64,000 bases of DNA, taken from Natrinema sp. HArc-T2. GTDB taxonomy: Archaea; Halobacteriota; Halobacteria; Halobacteriales; Natrialbaceae. A program made the translations under genes and the position numbers. The notes below the pieces were generated by a model, which ran no database searches, was not told the origin of the DNA, and saw nothing but the letters and a program-made list of their open reading frames with translations. Shown in pieces: positions 52,266-60,524 of this stretch. Within the stretch, counting starts at the first letter, position 1. Each line of letters starts with the position of its first letter. The stretch covers positions 496,001-560,000 of the forward strand of contig NZ_JBGUAZ010000003.1 in NCBI RefSeq assembly GCF_041821085.1, in the 5' to 3' direction.

Positions 52266-52477
52266 TCGAACACCTCGCGAGTCGGCTGCGTGCAGTCGGT
52301 CGGGTACATCTGTTGTTATGATCCTACAAACTCGACGGTATATACCTGTTCGGTCTACGAGTGCAGCCCGTCGCCACTCAATAAACGGGCGTATTAACCG
52401 CTGTTGAGGCGAATTCACCAGGTAATGTCGAACGGCTGTAGAGAATCGATGTGGCGGCGTGAGCGTCGATCGTCCGA
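52266..52477. other. intergenic promoter region of the RND operon
   Basis: 212 bases. An AT-rich segment (TATATACC at 52340-52347) lies about 75 bases upstream of the RND start. I see no ORF. A further AT-rich segment with TCAATAAAC is at 52377-52385. Confidence 0.35.
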
Positions 52478-53212
52478 CTACTCGACCGAAACCGTCTGGA
52501 GATCCTCGGCGAACCGGACGTCGCCGTCGTAATGAGCGGCGATCGACTCGAGCATCTCGTCGTGGTGGCCGTCGGTGTGTGGATAGAGGTGGGTCAGGTA
52601 AACGCGGCCGAGCTCCCGGCCGGCGAGTTCTCGACCGAGTGCGTCCGGTGTCGGATGGTTCGAGACGTCGACATCGTCGGGGAACGAACAGTCGTGGGCG
52701 AAGATCGCCGATCCTTCGGCGAAGTTCGCCAATCCGGCGAAGGCCTCGCTGTCGGCACTGAACGTGAAGAGATCGCCAAAGCGGTAGGCCAGACACGGCA
52801 CCGAGTGGCGCGTCTCGTAGGCCGAGACGTCGAAGCCCGCGACGGTGAACTCGCCGGGGACGACCTCTCGTACCTGGACCTCGAGTTTGTCCTGCATGTA
52901 CTCGTAGACAGAGAGCAAGTCGTCGACGAGCGCCTTGGTGCCCTGCGGGCCGACGATCTCGAGGTGGTCTTCGCCGGCGAGCCAGCGGGCTTTCATCAGC
53001 GGCAGCAGGTCGGCGACGTGGTCTAAGTGGTGGTGTGTCAAGAGGACCGTCGAGACGTTCTCGTAGCCGATGCCGGACTGCTGGAGCCGCTGGAGAACGC
53101 CGGCACCGCAGTCGATCAACAGCGTGCGACCGTCCTCCTGGACGAGAATTCCCGTCTGAAACCGTTCGCCTGTGGGCATGGCACTGCCCGTTCCGAGAAA
53201 GGTGATACGCAT
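52478..53212 (-). CDS. metallo-beta-lactamase fold protein, RNase Z-like
   Basis: 244 residues: MRITFLGTGSAMPTGERFQTG (RNase Z/ElaC N-terminal motif), LLIDCGAGVLQRLQQ, the ligand motif LLTHHHLDHVADLLPLM, FTFSADSEAF, and a late HLYPHTDGH. It resembles tRNase Z but is shorter than the main archaeal RNase Z (about 300 residues) and lacks an obvious exosite arm, so it is probably a relative with an unknown phosphodiester substrate. Confidence 0.8.
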   Translation of the reverse strand: MRITFLGTGSAMPTGERFQTGILVQEDGRTLLIDCGAGVLQRLQQSGIGYENVSTVLLTHHHLDHVADLLPLMKARWLAGEDHLEIVGPQGTKALVDDLLSVYEYMQDKLEVQVREVVPGEFTVAGFDVSAYETRHSVPCLAYRFGDLFTFSADSEAFAGLANFAEGSAIFAHDCSFPDDVDVSNHPTPDALGRELAGRELGRVYLTHLYPHTDGHHDEMLESIAAHYDGDVRFAEDLQTVSVE

Positions 53213-53558
53213 AGGCGGGTGTGGAACCCCTGGCCCGATAAGGGTACCTCTCGAGGACGTCTTCATACTACTGGACAGCAGTCAATACGAAGCCGGTCGC
53301 ATACGTGCGGCCGTCACCTGTGGGGACGGCCGCGAATTCGCGACCGGCTTCACGTCGTTCTGTCCGGCAGTATCAGTCACGCCGAGAGGCCACGCGGCTG
53401 CGACGACCGGCACAAAGATTCAAGCGAGTCGGCAGCCCATCGTGTGGTATCGGTCCGATGGGTTCGTATTCGATTGGCAGCCACCATCAGCACTCGCGGA
53501 GTGACCGCCCGGTCGAGGCATGCAGTAGCCAGCGCCACGCCGGAGGGGAGATGCGGCG
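53213..53558. other. intergenic gap with palindromic element, no gene
   Basis: 346 bases between divergent genes. Element A (53265-53373) covers about a third. The rest (53374-53558) has no credible reading frame with normal haloarchaeal codon use, only a weak hairpin CATCGTGTGG...CCGATGG at about 53438-53461. Confidence 0.4.
53265..53373. repeat. palindromic MITE-like element, family 2, copy A
   Basis: 109 bases. The ends are ATACTACTGGACAG and CTGTCCGGCAGTAT, inverted with two mismatches; inner arms GAAGCCGGTCGC/GCGACCGGCTTC and GCGGCCGTC/GACGGCCGC form a long imperfect hairpin. A second element with the same ends (ATACTGCCGGACA) is 451 bases away at 53824-53933. There is no coding sequence, so any movement would depend on a transposase elsewhere. 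Confidence 0.6.
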
Positions 53559-53819
53559 ATGATCGGTCGACTCGAGACGGCGTTGCCGCCGCGGATCACG
53601 AAAACGACGCTGTACCGGGTCGCCGGCTTGCTCCTCCGGGTGTACGTCGTCAGTCTGGGACTCATCGGCATCTACAGTCTCCTGTGGGTGCTCGAGGTCG
53701 CCGGCATGCTTCCCGGTCGCGTGCTGTCGACGGTCTGGTTCGGCGTCGCCGCGGTCGGACTGCTCTTTCTCGTTCTTTTGATCCCGCTGTACTACCGGGC
53801 TCGAACGACCGAGTGCTAA
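53559..53819 (+). CDS. small two-helix membrane protein between palindromic elements
   Basis: 86 residues with two hydrophobic segments (about 20-45, VAGLLLRVYVVSLGLIGIYSLLWVLEV, and 58-78, VWFGVAAVGLLFLVLLIPLYY). No family recognised. It lies between the two family-2 elements, and the second begins four bases after its stop. The gene might be carried with the elements, but its codon use looks normal for the genome. Confidence 0.5.
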   Translation: MIGRLETALPPRITKTTLYRVAGLLLRVYVVSLGLIGIYSLLWVLEVAGMLPGRVLSTVWFGVAAVGLLFLVLLIPLYYRARTTEC

Positions 53820-53823
53820 CACG

Positions 53824-53933
53824 ATACTGCCGGACAAACGTCAGTAGACACTCGGGCGCGTGACAACGTCTGTCTCCGCTGGTGACAGCGTCTCGAGTGC
53901 GATCACTGTCTGAGCCGCGCTGTCCGGCAGTAT
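53824..53933. repeat. palindromic MITE-like element, family 2, copy B
   Basis: 110 bases. Ends ATACTGCCGGACA (53824-53836) and TGTCCGGCAGTAT (53921-53933) are a perfect 13-base inverted repeat. The interior is less symmetrical than in copy A, with CACTCG near the left and CGAGTG near the right. It separates the small membrane gene from the Nmad3-like gene, so it may provide a terminator or promoter for either. Confidence 0.6.
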
Positions 53934-54017
53934 ACCAGATCGGCCTCGGGAGTAGCCTTGTCCGTACTTTCGGCGGATTTATCGCTGCGCCGTCCCGATT
54001 GGCGTGTACGTCCGAAT

Positions 54018-54812
54018 ATGACAGTCGTTCTCGCCGGCGTCGGTGCCGACAGCACGAACGTCGGCGCGCTGGCACCGCTGTACGATGACGACCGGTTCGA
54101 GTACGTCCCGATCCCAGAGAAAACCCGCGAGACGACGGAATCGGAGACGCTCGGGTCGTGGGAACTGCGAGCCGACGACGGCGTCGCCGCCGATCTCACG
54201 ACCCGGATCACGCCCCAGCCGGTCGGCGACGGGGCCGAGACCGTTACCGGCGATGCCCTCGCGTCGTGGCCGCTTCATCGCGACCCTAACTTCGAGGCGC
54301 TGACCTACGGCGAACATCGGACCAGCGGCTACGTCTCACGGCTGCGCGCGCTCGAGCCCGGCGACGTCGTCGGCTTTTATGCCGGGCTGCGCCGACCGGA
54401 CGGTGATCGCGCCCACCGTTACCTGATCGGCTATTTTACTGTCGACGACGTGGTCGTCGCCAGTCCCGACATGCCTCGAGCCGAGCGCGAAGCGATCCTC
54501 GCAGCACATCCTGACAATGCTCACGCAAAACGTGCACAGGACGGGGACCTCTTCCTCGAGAAACCGGTCGTCATCGTCGATGGACGCGAACCGGGCGGCC
54601 TCTTCGAGCGCGATCCGATCCGCATCAGCGACTACTACGTCGCCGAGGGCAACGAGCGACCACAGTACTACCTGCGCGAGGAGATCGAATCGGCGTGGAA
54701 CGTGCAAGCTGGTGGGTCGAACATGATGTTCAAGCCGGCCTACCGCTGTGACCGCTCGGGGGCCGCGTTTCGGGAACTGGTCGGGATTCCGGGCGAGCGG
54801 CCAGTCGCGTAG
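54018..54812 (+). CDS. Nmad3-like putative nucleotide-modification protein
   Basis: 264 residues. The N-terminal AGVGADSTNVGALAPLYDDDRFEYVPIPEKT resembles, from memory, the start of the Nmad3 domain (nucleotide modification associated domain 3), reported in phage and prokaryotic base-modification clusters. The middle has LEPGDVVGFYAGL and RAHRYLIGYFTVDDVVV, the end GGSNMMFKPAYRCDR. The function is predicted only. No other modification genes adjoin it; it is preceded by a palindromic element. A TTTATC TATA-like box is near 53978. The ATG at 54018 is chosen. Confidence 0.55.
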   Translation: MTVVLAGVGADSTNVGALAPLYDDDRFEYVPIPEKTRETTESETLGSWELRADDGVAADLTTRITPQPVGDGAETVTGDALASWPLHRDPNFEALTYGEHRTSGYVSRLRALEPGDVVGFYAGLRRPDGDRAHRYLIGYFTVDDVVVASPDMPRAEREAILAAHPDNAHAKRAQDGDLFLEKPVVIVDGREPGGLFERDPIRISDYYVAEGNERPQYYLREEIESAWNVQAGGSNMMFKPAYRCDRSGAAFRELVGIPGERPVA

Positions 54813-54819
54813 TCGATGG

Positions 54820-55158
54820 TCACGTTCGTTGGTCGAACTGATCGAGAACCGACTCGAGGTCATCGAAATTCTCACCGGGTGTGATCACGCCATCCTGCTG
54901 CCGATAGTCGACGACATCGTGTGCGTCGAGCCGCGGGAGGTGGTTGTGGACTAACGCGATGGTAGTCGATCGTCGAGTCGTAGGGCCGGCATCGCCCGTC
55001 CCAGAGTTGTGCTCCGACGAGGTGAGCCGACGGCTCAGTTCGTCGGGTGTCGTTCGATCGACCGTGCGAAGGACCGTTATCACGGCCCTGACCGTTCCGC
55101 TCGAGAGGAGGGTATGAACCGTCTCGCTGTCGAGGGTGGTTGACTGTGATCGAGACAC
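54820..55158 (-). CDS. DUF7344-type winged-helix protein
   Basis: 112 residues. The core GTVRAVITVLRTVDRTTPDELSRRL and STTIALVHNHLPRLDAHDVVDYRQQDGVI match the small haloarchaeal DUF7344 winged-helix domain, a probable DNA-binding regulator. It converges with the Nmad3-like gene, seven bases away, and diverges from the acyltransferase gene. Confidence 0.7.
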   Translation of the reverse strand: MSRSQSTTLDSETVHTLLSSGTVRAVITVLRTVDRTTPDELSRRLTSSEHNSGTGDAGPTTRRSTTIALVHNHLPRLDAHDVVDYRQQDGVITPGENFDDLESVLDQFDQRT

Positions 55159-55290
55159 AGGTGGGTTACCGGTACGGGACGGGACATGGCTACTCCCATA
55201 CTAGTTGGGTATCATCTGCCGACTCGTGTCGGCGTCATCCCGCCCGACGATCGATCGGTTTCATGTAGCGATCCATCAAAGCGTGTGGCA

Positions 55291-55821
55291 GTGACGGCTT
55301 CCGACGACACGACGCCACGACACGAGCGCGTCACACACCACGCGACGCCCGGGCCGCGCAACTCGCTGGCCCACTGGACCACTGCCCGCTCCCCGCTTCG
55401 GGTTGCGATCAACTACATCATCGTCTGGCTCGTCAGGATCTCGCCGAGTCTCCAGCTCAAACGCTGGCTGCTACGGCGTCTCGGTGCCACAGTTGGATCG
55501 GGCGTCTCGTGGGGTCTCGAGGCCACACCCGACGTCTTCTGGCCGGACCTGATCACACTCGAGGCGGACGCGATCGTCGGCTACGACGCGACGATCCTCT
55601 GTCACGAGTTCTTACAGGACGAGTACCGAACCGGCGAGGTCGTCGTCGGTGAGCGGGCGATGATCGGTGCGGGCGCGATCATCCTTCCCGGCGTCGAAAT
55701 CGGGGCCGATGCTCGCATCGCGGCGAACTCACTGGTAACACGTGACGTGCCGCCGGGGACGACGGTCGCGGGTGTGCCGGCGGAGCCGATGGGCGAATCG
55801 AGTGCTGACGACCGAAACTGA
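55291..55821 (+). CDS. hexapeptide-repeat acyltransferase
   Basis: 176 residues from a GTG at 55291; a longer ATG reading from 55186 adds a nonconserved 35 residues. SPLRVAINYIIVWLVRISPSLQLKRWLLRRLGATVGSGVSWGLEATPDVFWPDLITLEADAIVGYDATILCHEFL leads into the left-handed beta helix (VGERAMIGAGAIILPGVEIGADARIAANSLVTRDVPPGTTVAGVPA). This is a sugar- or lipid-type O-acetyltransferase; the acceptor is unknown. Confidence 0.75.
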   Translation: MTASDDTTPRHERVTHHATPGPRNSLAHWTTARSPLRVAINYIIVWLVRISPSLQLKRWLLRRLGATVGSGVSWGLEATPDVFWPDLITLEADAIVGYDATILCHEFLQDEYRTGEVVVGERAMIGAGAIILPGVEIGADARIAANSLVTRDVPPGTTVAGVPAEPMGESSADDRN

Positions 55822-55854
55822 CCGGTTGCCGGCGCGTCGGTCGAAAAATGTGGC

Positions 55855-55924
55855 CTGTCAGTCGGTGCCGGTGGGCATGCGACCAACCCTGTGCTGGGCC
55901 GGGACCCAGTGACAGCAGTTCGTC
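55855..55924. repeat. short palindromic element, family 3, copy 2
   Basis: Ends CTGTCAGTC (55855-55863) and CAGTGACAGCAGTTCGTC (55907-55924) match the 13648-13714 copy at nearly every base. Like it, the element fills the gap between convergent genes and ends at the minus-strand stop codon. The inner region differs. Confidence 0.45.
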
Positions 55925-56335
55925 TCAATCGTCGCTCGGTGCTGCGGCTTGCTGGTTTCTGACGTGCTCGACGATGGCAGCCGTCTCGTCGACGAACTCC
56001 TCGTGGTCGATTTCCGCCCCGTGGAGCGCCGTCGAGAGGTATCGGACCGCGCCAGCGACGGCGACTGCCTCAGCGAGTTCGGTGTCTGTCACTCCCTCGA
56101 GTTTCGCCTCCTCGCGATGGAAGTGGATACAGTACGGACACTGAATCGCCGCTGCTGCGCCGAGCGCGACGAGGGCTTTCTCTCGCTGCTCGAGGTCCGT
56201 CTCCGTCTCTTCGAACTGGAGGTCGCGGATGGTCTCCCAGGTGTGGTCTGCAGCCGGCTCCGGGAGGGCCGCGATCCAGGTCGGAACCTGTCCGAGAGCC
56301 GCTTCGATCTCCGCTTGTGTCTCTGTCGATACCAT
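55925..56335 (-). CDS. AhpD/carboxymuconolactone decarboxylase-family protein
   Basis: 136 residues. QREKALVALGAAAAIQCPYCIHFHREEAKLEGVTDTELAEAVAVAG contains the CxxC-x3-H motif (CPYCIHFH) of AhpD-like thiol oxidoreductases. These are part of peroxide defence or unknown decarboxylation. The ATG at 56335 is preferred to the extended reading to 56440. Substrate not known. Confidence 0.85.
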   Translation of the reverse strand: MVSTETQAEIEAALGQVPTWIAALPEPAADHTWETIRDLQFEETETDLEQREKALVALGAAAAIQCPYCIHFHREEAKLEGVTDTELAEAVAVAGAVRYLSTALHGAEIDHEEFVDETAAIVEHVRNQQAAAPSDD

Positions 56336-56574
56336 TGCGTTCTCGCCTCTGGATCTGGATTTCAGACCGAGTCGCTGCGCCGGATTCGACCGCGCTACGC
56401 ACGGTAGAAATCCACCTCGTATTTCGACTCGCAACTGCATGATCCTCTCACACTAGTATCCGACAGCAACTGCTAGATGATTACGAGTGTCGTGTATCAA
56501 CCGAGAACTGTTCGATCGGGTCGACGCAGCAAAGGAGAGTCGAGTGTCGTGTGAAACCGGTCTCGGAACGGCGT

Positions 56575-57744
56575 CTACAGCGACGACCAGGATTTGCGGG
56601 CTTCGTTCCAGGACGTGATGTCGGCGATCCAGCGGGCGGCGATCAGCTTCTTCAGGTTCTCTGCTGGGAGGCCGCCGAACGTGTCGACGGGCAAAGAAAT
56701 CCCCTTCGCTGGCTTGACGTCGTGGGCGATGGCCTTGTCGCCGACGGAGATGACGGTCCCCTTGTCCTCGTGCTCCCAGGTCTTCAGCGGGCGGTTGGCG
56801 ATCGCGCGAGCGATGTTCTCACCGGCGACCTCGGCAGCCTGCCAGGCGGCCTGTGCCGTCGGCGGTGCGGGCTGGTCGCCCTGGTCGATGATCGCCGAGT
56901 CGCCGACCGCGAACACGCGCCCGTCCGTGGTCTGGAAGTTTGCGCCGGTGGTCACGCGGTTGTGTTCGTTCTCGAGGTCGACGCCGTCCATCGCGTCCCG
57001 ACCCGTGATCCCACCGGTCCAGATGAGGACATCGTGCTCGAGGGGTTCGCCCTCGTCGAACTCGATGTGGTCGTCGGTGGCCTGGGTGATCGGATCGTCC
57101 GTGTGAATGCGGACGCCGGCTTCTTCGAGCAGGTCGCGCAGGGCCTGCTGGCACTCCGGATCGTTACCGGGGAAGATCTCCTCGAGCGCTTCGACGAGGT
57201 GGATCTCGATTGGCGCGCGGTGTTGGTCGCGGAACTCGGCGATCTCGCCGGCGGTCTGGATGCCCGAGAGGCCAGCCCCGCCGATGACGACCTGTGCGGG
57301 ATCGCTGCGGGTCGCGTCCTGACTGGCTTCGTTGACGGCCTCGTGGATCTCGAGGGCGTCGTCTAAGCTCTTGAGCGTCAGGGAGTGGTCCTCGAGGCCG
57401 GGGATGCCGTAGTAGGCGGTCTGGGTGCCCAGCGCGACGAGGACGTAGTCGTAGTCGACGTCCTCGCTGTCCGCGAGTTCGACGACCTGTTCGTCGACGT
57501 CCAGGCCCGTGACTTCGTCCTGGATGAATCGGGTCGCCGGGTCAGCGATCTGGTCGACCGGGAAGGTAATGTCCGAGCGGACGCTGGGGTCGCGGATCAC
57601 GCGGTGTGATTCGTGCAACACGAGGTGATAATCGACATCGGCGATCCAGGTCAGCCGTACGTTACCGCCAAGCTCCGATTGGAGCTTTTTGATTGCGCCG
57701 GCGCCGGCATAGCCAGCCCCGAGCACGACAACGTTCTCAGTCAT
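56575..57744 (-). CDS. type II NADH dehydrogenase-like FAD oxidoreductase
   Basis: 389 residues. NVVVLGAGYAGAGAIKKL (FAD-binding GxGxxG), YDYVLVALGTQTAYYG, the NAD-binding QVVIGGAGLSGIQTAGEIAE, and the FAD-terminal DGRVFAVGDSAIIDQG follow the NDH-2/pyridine nucleotide-disulfide oxidoreductase plan. It probably passes electrons from NADH to menaquinone at the membrane face. Its start is the ATG at 57744 (MTENVVVLG). Confidence 0.85.
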   Translation of the reverse strand: MTENVVVLGAGYAGAGAIKKLQSELGGNVRLTWIADVDYHLVLHESHRVIRDPSVRSDITFPVDQIADPATRFIQDEVTGLDVDEQVVELADSEDVDYDYVLVALGTQTAYYGIPGLEDHSLTLKSLDDALEIHEAVNEASQDATRSDPAQVVIGGAGLSGIQTAGEIAEFRDQHRAPIEIHLVEALEEIFPGNDPECQQALRDLLEEAGVRIHTDDPITQATDDHIEFDEGEPLEHDVLIWTGGITGRDAMDGVDLENEHNRVTTGANFQTTDGRVFAVGDSAIIDQGDQPAPPTAQAAWQAAEVAGENIARAIANRPLKTWEHEDKGTVISVGDKAIAHDVKPAKGISLPVDTFGGLPAENLKKLIAARWIADITSWNEARKSWSSL

Positions 57745-57873
57745 ACAGCACAATGGGAAGCACTATGATACAAAGCTGTTGAAAGAGGAGTCGGTATGGT
57801 CACGCTTCACACGACGCCATACTGGCGATCGGGGACGATGCTCGAGTCGGGTCGTCGGCCGCCCGTGACCGAC

Positions 57874-58794
57874 TTAGAGGATCCGCTCCCCGAACGTACT
57901 CGCGGTCAGTTCGGCTGCCAGCGTCGCCGTCTCGTTTGCCTCGTCCAGAATCGGATTCACTTCGACGACGTCCATCGATCGGAGGACGCCCTCGGCCTCG
58001 TCGCGCCGAGAGAGTGTCTCGAGTGCCGCGTGAGCCTCTCGGTAGGTGACGCCGCCGCGGACGGGGGTGCCGACACCGGGGGCAGTCTTCGGATCGAGCC
58101 AGTCTAAATCGAGACTGACGTGGACGCCGTCGGTGCCGTCGGTCGCGACCGCGAGTGCGTCTTCGACGACGGCGGAGACGCCACGTTGGTCGATGTCGGT
58201 CATCGTGTAGGCCGTCAGCTCGCTTTCTTCGAGCAGGTCGCGCTCGCGCTCGTCGATGCTCCGCAGGCCGACGTAGGCGATCGACGATTCCTGAAGCCCG
58301 GGTACGGGTGCCCACTCCGTCTGGCCGAACGCGCCGTATCCGAGGACGGCGGCCAGCGGCATGCCGTGGACGTTGCCGCTCGGCGAGGTTTCAGGCGTGT
58401 TCAGGTCGGCGTGGGCGTCGAACCAGATCGCGCCGAGGTCGGTCTCGCGCGCCGAGCCAGCAAGCGAACCGATCGCGACCGAGTGGTCCCCGCCCAGCAC
58501 GAGTGGAAACTCGCCGTCGGCACGCGTCGCCGCGACGCGGTCGCTCAGCCGCCGACAGACGTCTTCGATCTCGCGGAGGAATTTCGCGTTTCCGCCGTGG
58601 GGCTGGTCGGCGTCCGGATCTCGCTCTTCGGCTCGAGGCATCGACAGGTCGCCGTCGTCGATCGGGTCGACGCCAGCCCGCTCGAGGCCGTCGGCTAGCC
58701 CCGCATACCGGATCGCCGACGGGCCCATGTCGACGCCGCGGCGGTTCGCCCCGTAGTCCATCGGCGCGCCGATGATCCTGACGGTCCGGTCCAT
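57874..58794 (-). CDS. rocF: arginase family ureohydrolase
   Basis: 306 residues. Metal-ligand motifs GGDHSVAIGS, WFDAHADLNTP and SLDLDWLDP, plus SMDVVEVNP, are those of the arginase/agmatinase family with two Mn2+. The SGNVHGMPLA loop agrees with arginase rather than agmatinase. It hydrolyses arginine to ornithine and urea. The start is the ATG at 58794 (MDRTVRIIGAPMDYG); an extension to 58839 is nonconserved. Confidence 0.88.
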   Translation of the reverse strand: MDRTVRIIGAPMDYGANRRGVDMGPSAIRYAGLADGLERAGVDPIDDGDLSMPRAEERDPDADQPHGGNAKFLREIEDVCRRLSDRVAATRADGEFPLVLGGDHSVAIGSLAGSARETDLGAIWFDAHADLNTPETSPSGNVHGMPLAAVLGYGAFGQTEWAPVPGLQESSIAYVGLRSIDERERDLLEESELTAYTMTDIDQRGVSAVVEDALAVATDGTDGVHVSLDLDWLDPKTAPGVGTPVRGGVTYREAHAALETLSRRDEAEGVLRSMDVVEVNPILDEANETATLAAELTASTFGERIL

Positions 58795-58902
58795 AGACTC
58801 GCTACACCGCCGATCGGTTTGACCGTGGTGGTCAGTCACAGTCGCTGCGCGGACATTCGACAGCCTAGTCGATCACACACGGACGGTCTCGGTGGCGATA
58901 GC

Positions 58903-58924
58903 TTTAGGGTTAGACCTGTCTAAA
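58903..58924 (+). promoter_or_regulatory. promoter with TTAGAC-CT-GTCTAA palindrome (metal-regulator operator)
   Basis: TTAGAC (58910-58915), two bases, and GTCTAA (58918-58923) form an inverted repeat like DtxR/IdeR boxes. It overlaps a TATA-like TTTAGG (58903-58908) about 30 bases before the ATG at 58936, so a bound regulator would block its own promoter. Autoregulation is inferred. Confidence 0.5.
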
Positions 58925-58935
58925 CTCGGGACAGC

Positions 58936-59622
58936 ATGATGCTGAGCGACGTGATGGAGGACTACCTCAAAGCGATCTATCAGCTCCAGCGCGAGACCGA
59001 CGAGCGGATCAAGACCTCCGAGATCGCCGCGGAGCTGGACGTCACGTCGCCGACCGTTACTAGCATGCTCGACAAACTCGAGGAGCGAGACCTCGTCGAC
59101 CGCGAGAAGTATCGCGGCGTGACCTTGACCGACGAAGGCGAAACCGTCGCCCTCGAGATCGTCCGCCATCATCGGCTGCTCGAGGCCTACCTCACTGAAC
59201 ACTTAGATTACGACTGGTCGGAGGTCCACGCGGAAGCCGACCGCCTCGAACACCACATCAGCGAGAACTTCGAGGCCCGCGTCGCCGACGCGCTCGGCGA
59301 GCCGACGGTCGACCCACACGGCTCGCCGATCCCGAGTGCCGACCTCGAGCCGCCGGAACGCCCCGACGGCGAGGCCATCACCGAATTCGAGGAAGGGGCC
59401 GTCGTGACCGTCGCCGAGGTCGCCGACCACGACCCGGAGGTACTCTCGTATCTCGCCGACCACGGCGTCGAACCCGGTGTCGACCTCGAAATAGTCGAGA
59501 TCGCCCCGTTCGGAATGGTGACGGCGTGCTCGAGCGAGGCCGACGAGCCGGTCTCACTGCCCGAATCAGTCGCCAGACACGTCCGCGTTGCACCACCCGC
59601 CGAACCCCAGCCGTCGTCGTAG
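58936..59622 (+). CDS. DtxR/MntR-type metal-dependent transcriptional regulator
   Basis: 228 residues. The winged helix at 1-62 (MEDYLKAIYQLQRETDERIKTSEIAAELDVTSPTVTSMLDKLEERDLV) and the dimerisation/metal domain with EIVRHHRLLEAYLTEHLDY, EVHAEADRLEHHISE and DPHGSPIP match DtxR. A C-terminal FeoA-like SH3 domain is present (GAVVTVAEVADHDPEVLSYL, through GMVTACS). It senses Fe2+ or Mn2+. Two ATGs are adjacent at 58936 and 58939. Confidence 0.9.
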   Translation: MMLSDVMEDYLKAIYQLQRETDERIKTSEIAAELDVTSPTVTSMLDKLEERDLVDREKYRGVTLTDEGETVALEIVRHHRLLEAYLTEHLDYDWSEVHAEADRLEHHISENFEARVADALGEPTVDPHGSPIPSADLEPPERPDGEAITEFEEGAVVTVAEVADHDPEVLSYLADHGVEPGVDLEIVEIAPFGMVTACSSEADEPVSLPESVARHVRVAPPAEPQPSS

Positions 59623-59769
59623 CTGTCGCAGACGACGCACCGATCGCGATAGCACTGGAGCATGGGAACCACGGATGCACGCATCATCGTGGGCAGACGA
59701 TACGAAACACCCCGGGATTCCCGATGCAAACGTCATAACGTTGGCGAAACCGTCGGCACACCCGCCGGG

Positions 59770-59775
59770 TTTAAG
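59770..59775 (+). promoter_or_regulatory. TATA-like box of the HTH regulator gene
   Basis: TTTAAG lies 30 bases before the ATG at 59800, giving a leaderless transcript. It supports that start. Confidence 0.45.
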
Positions 59776-59799
59776 GAAACCAAATACGAATAAAACACT

Positions 59800-60333
59800 A
59801 TGTCATCCATCGAACTCACCCCCAGTCAGAAGAAAATACTCCGCGCCCTGACGAACCTCCACAAAGAGTCCGAAGACGCCATCAAAGGCGAAGATATCGC
59901 CGAGCAGGTCGACCGCAATCCCGGGACGATCCGTAACCAGATGCAGAGTCTCAAAGCCCTCCAACTAGTAGAGGGTGTACCGGGACCGAAAGGCGGCTAC
60001 AAACCAACCGCCGCCGCCTACGAAGCACTCGAGATCCAGCAGATGGACGAGCCCGCATCGGTTCCGCTGCAACACGAGGGCGAACCCGTCAGCGACACCA
60101 TCATCGAGGAGATCGATCTCTCGAGCGTGCACCATCCGGAACTCTGCCGCGCAGAGATCCACGTGCAGGGACGACTCAGCGACATTCACGAGGGCGATTC
60201 CGTCACCGTCGGTCCGACGCCGCTCTCGAAACTCGTCATCGACGGCACCGTCGACGGCAAAGACGACACGAACAACATCCTCATTCTCCGGATCGACGAC
60301 ATGGTCGCACCCGCCGAAGAGCCGGCCCACTGA
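59800..60333 (+). CDS. winged-helix transcriptional regulator (Rrf2/TrmB-like N-terminus)
   Basis: 177 residues. The N-terminus LTPSQKKILRALTNLHKESEDAIKGEDIAEQVDRNPGTIRNQMQSLKALQLVEGVPGPKGGYKPTAAAYEAL is the archaeal winged helix that also precedes CBS domains in COG2524-type regulators. Here the C-terminal part (about 90-170) is different: VHHPELCRAEIHVQGRLSDIHEGDSVTVGPTPLSKLVIDG, a beta-rich possible ligand-binding unit. The target is unknown. Confidence 0.75.
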   Translation: MSSIELTPSQKKILRALTNLHKESEDAIKGEDIAEQVDRNPGTIRNQMQSLKALQLVEGVPGPKGGYKPTAAAYEALEIQQMDEPASVPLQHEGEPVSDTIIEEIDLSSVHHPELCRAEIHVQGRLSDIHEGDSVTVGPTPLSKLVIDGTVDGKDDTNNILILRIDDMVAPAEEPAH

Positions 60334-60367
60334 GCGGCAGTCGTCGGCTCTCATCTCGCTTCTCCTG

Positions 60368-60450
60368 CTATAGTCGCCACTGAACGTCTGCACACCTGAT
60401 CACACGAGGTTGTGCGATCGGTGTGCCACTCGTTTCAGTTGTGACGATAG
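60368..60450. repeat. palindromic MITE-like element, family 1, copy 2
   Basis: 83 bases. Ends CTATAGTCGCCACTGAA and TTTCAGTTGTGACGATAG and inner CACACCTGATCACAC/GTGCGATCGGTGTG match the layout and most bases of the copy at 21645-21730. It lies in the gap between the HTH regulator (+) and gyrA (-), again convergent. Confidence 0.65.
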
Positions 60451-60524
60451 CGTCTGCGCTCTCGGTCGTCGAACGATCGGCAAAAACTGGTTCGAGTCGA
60501 GACGATGGGAGAACTGCAGCGTGA

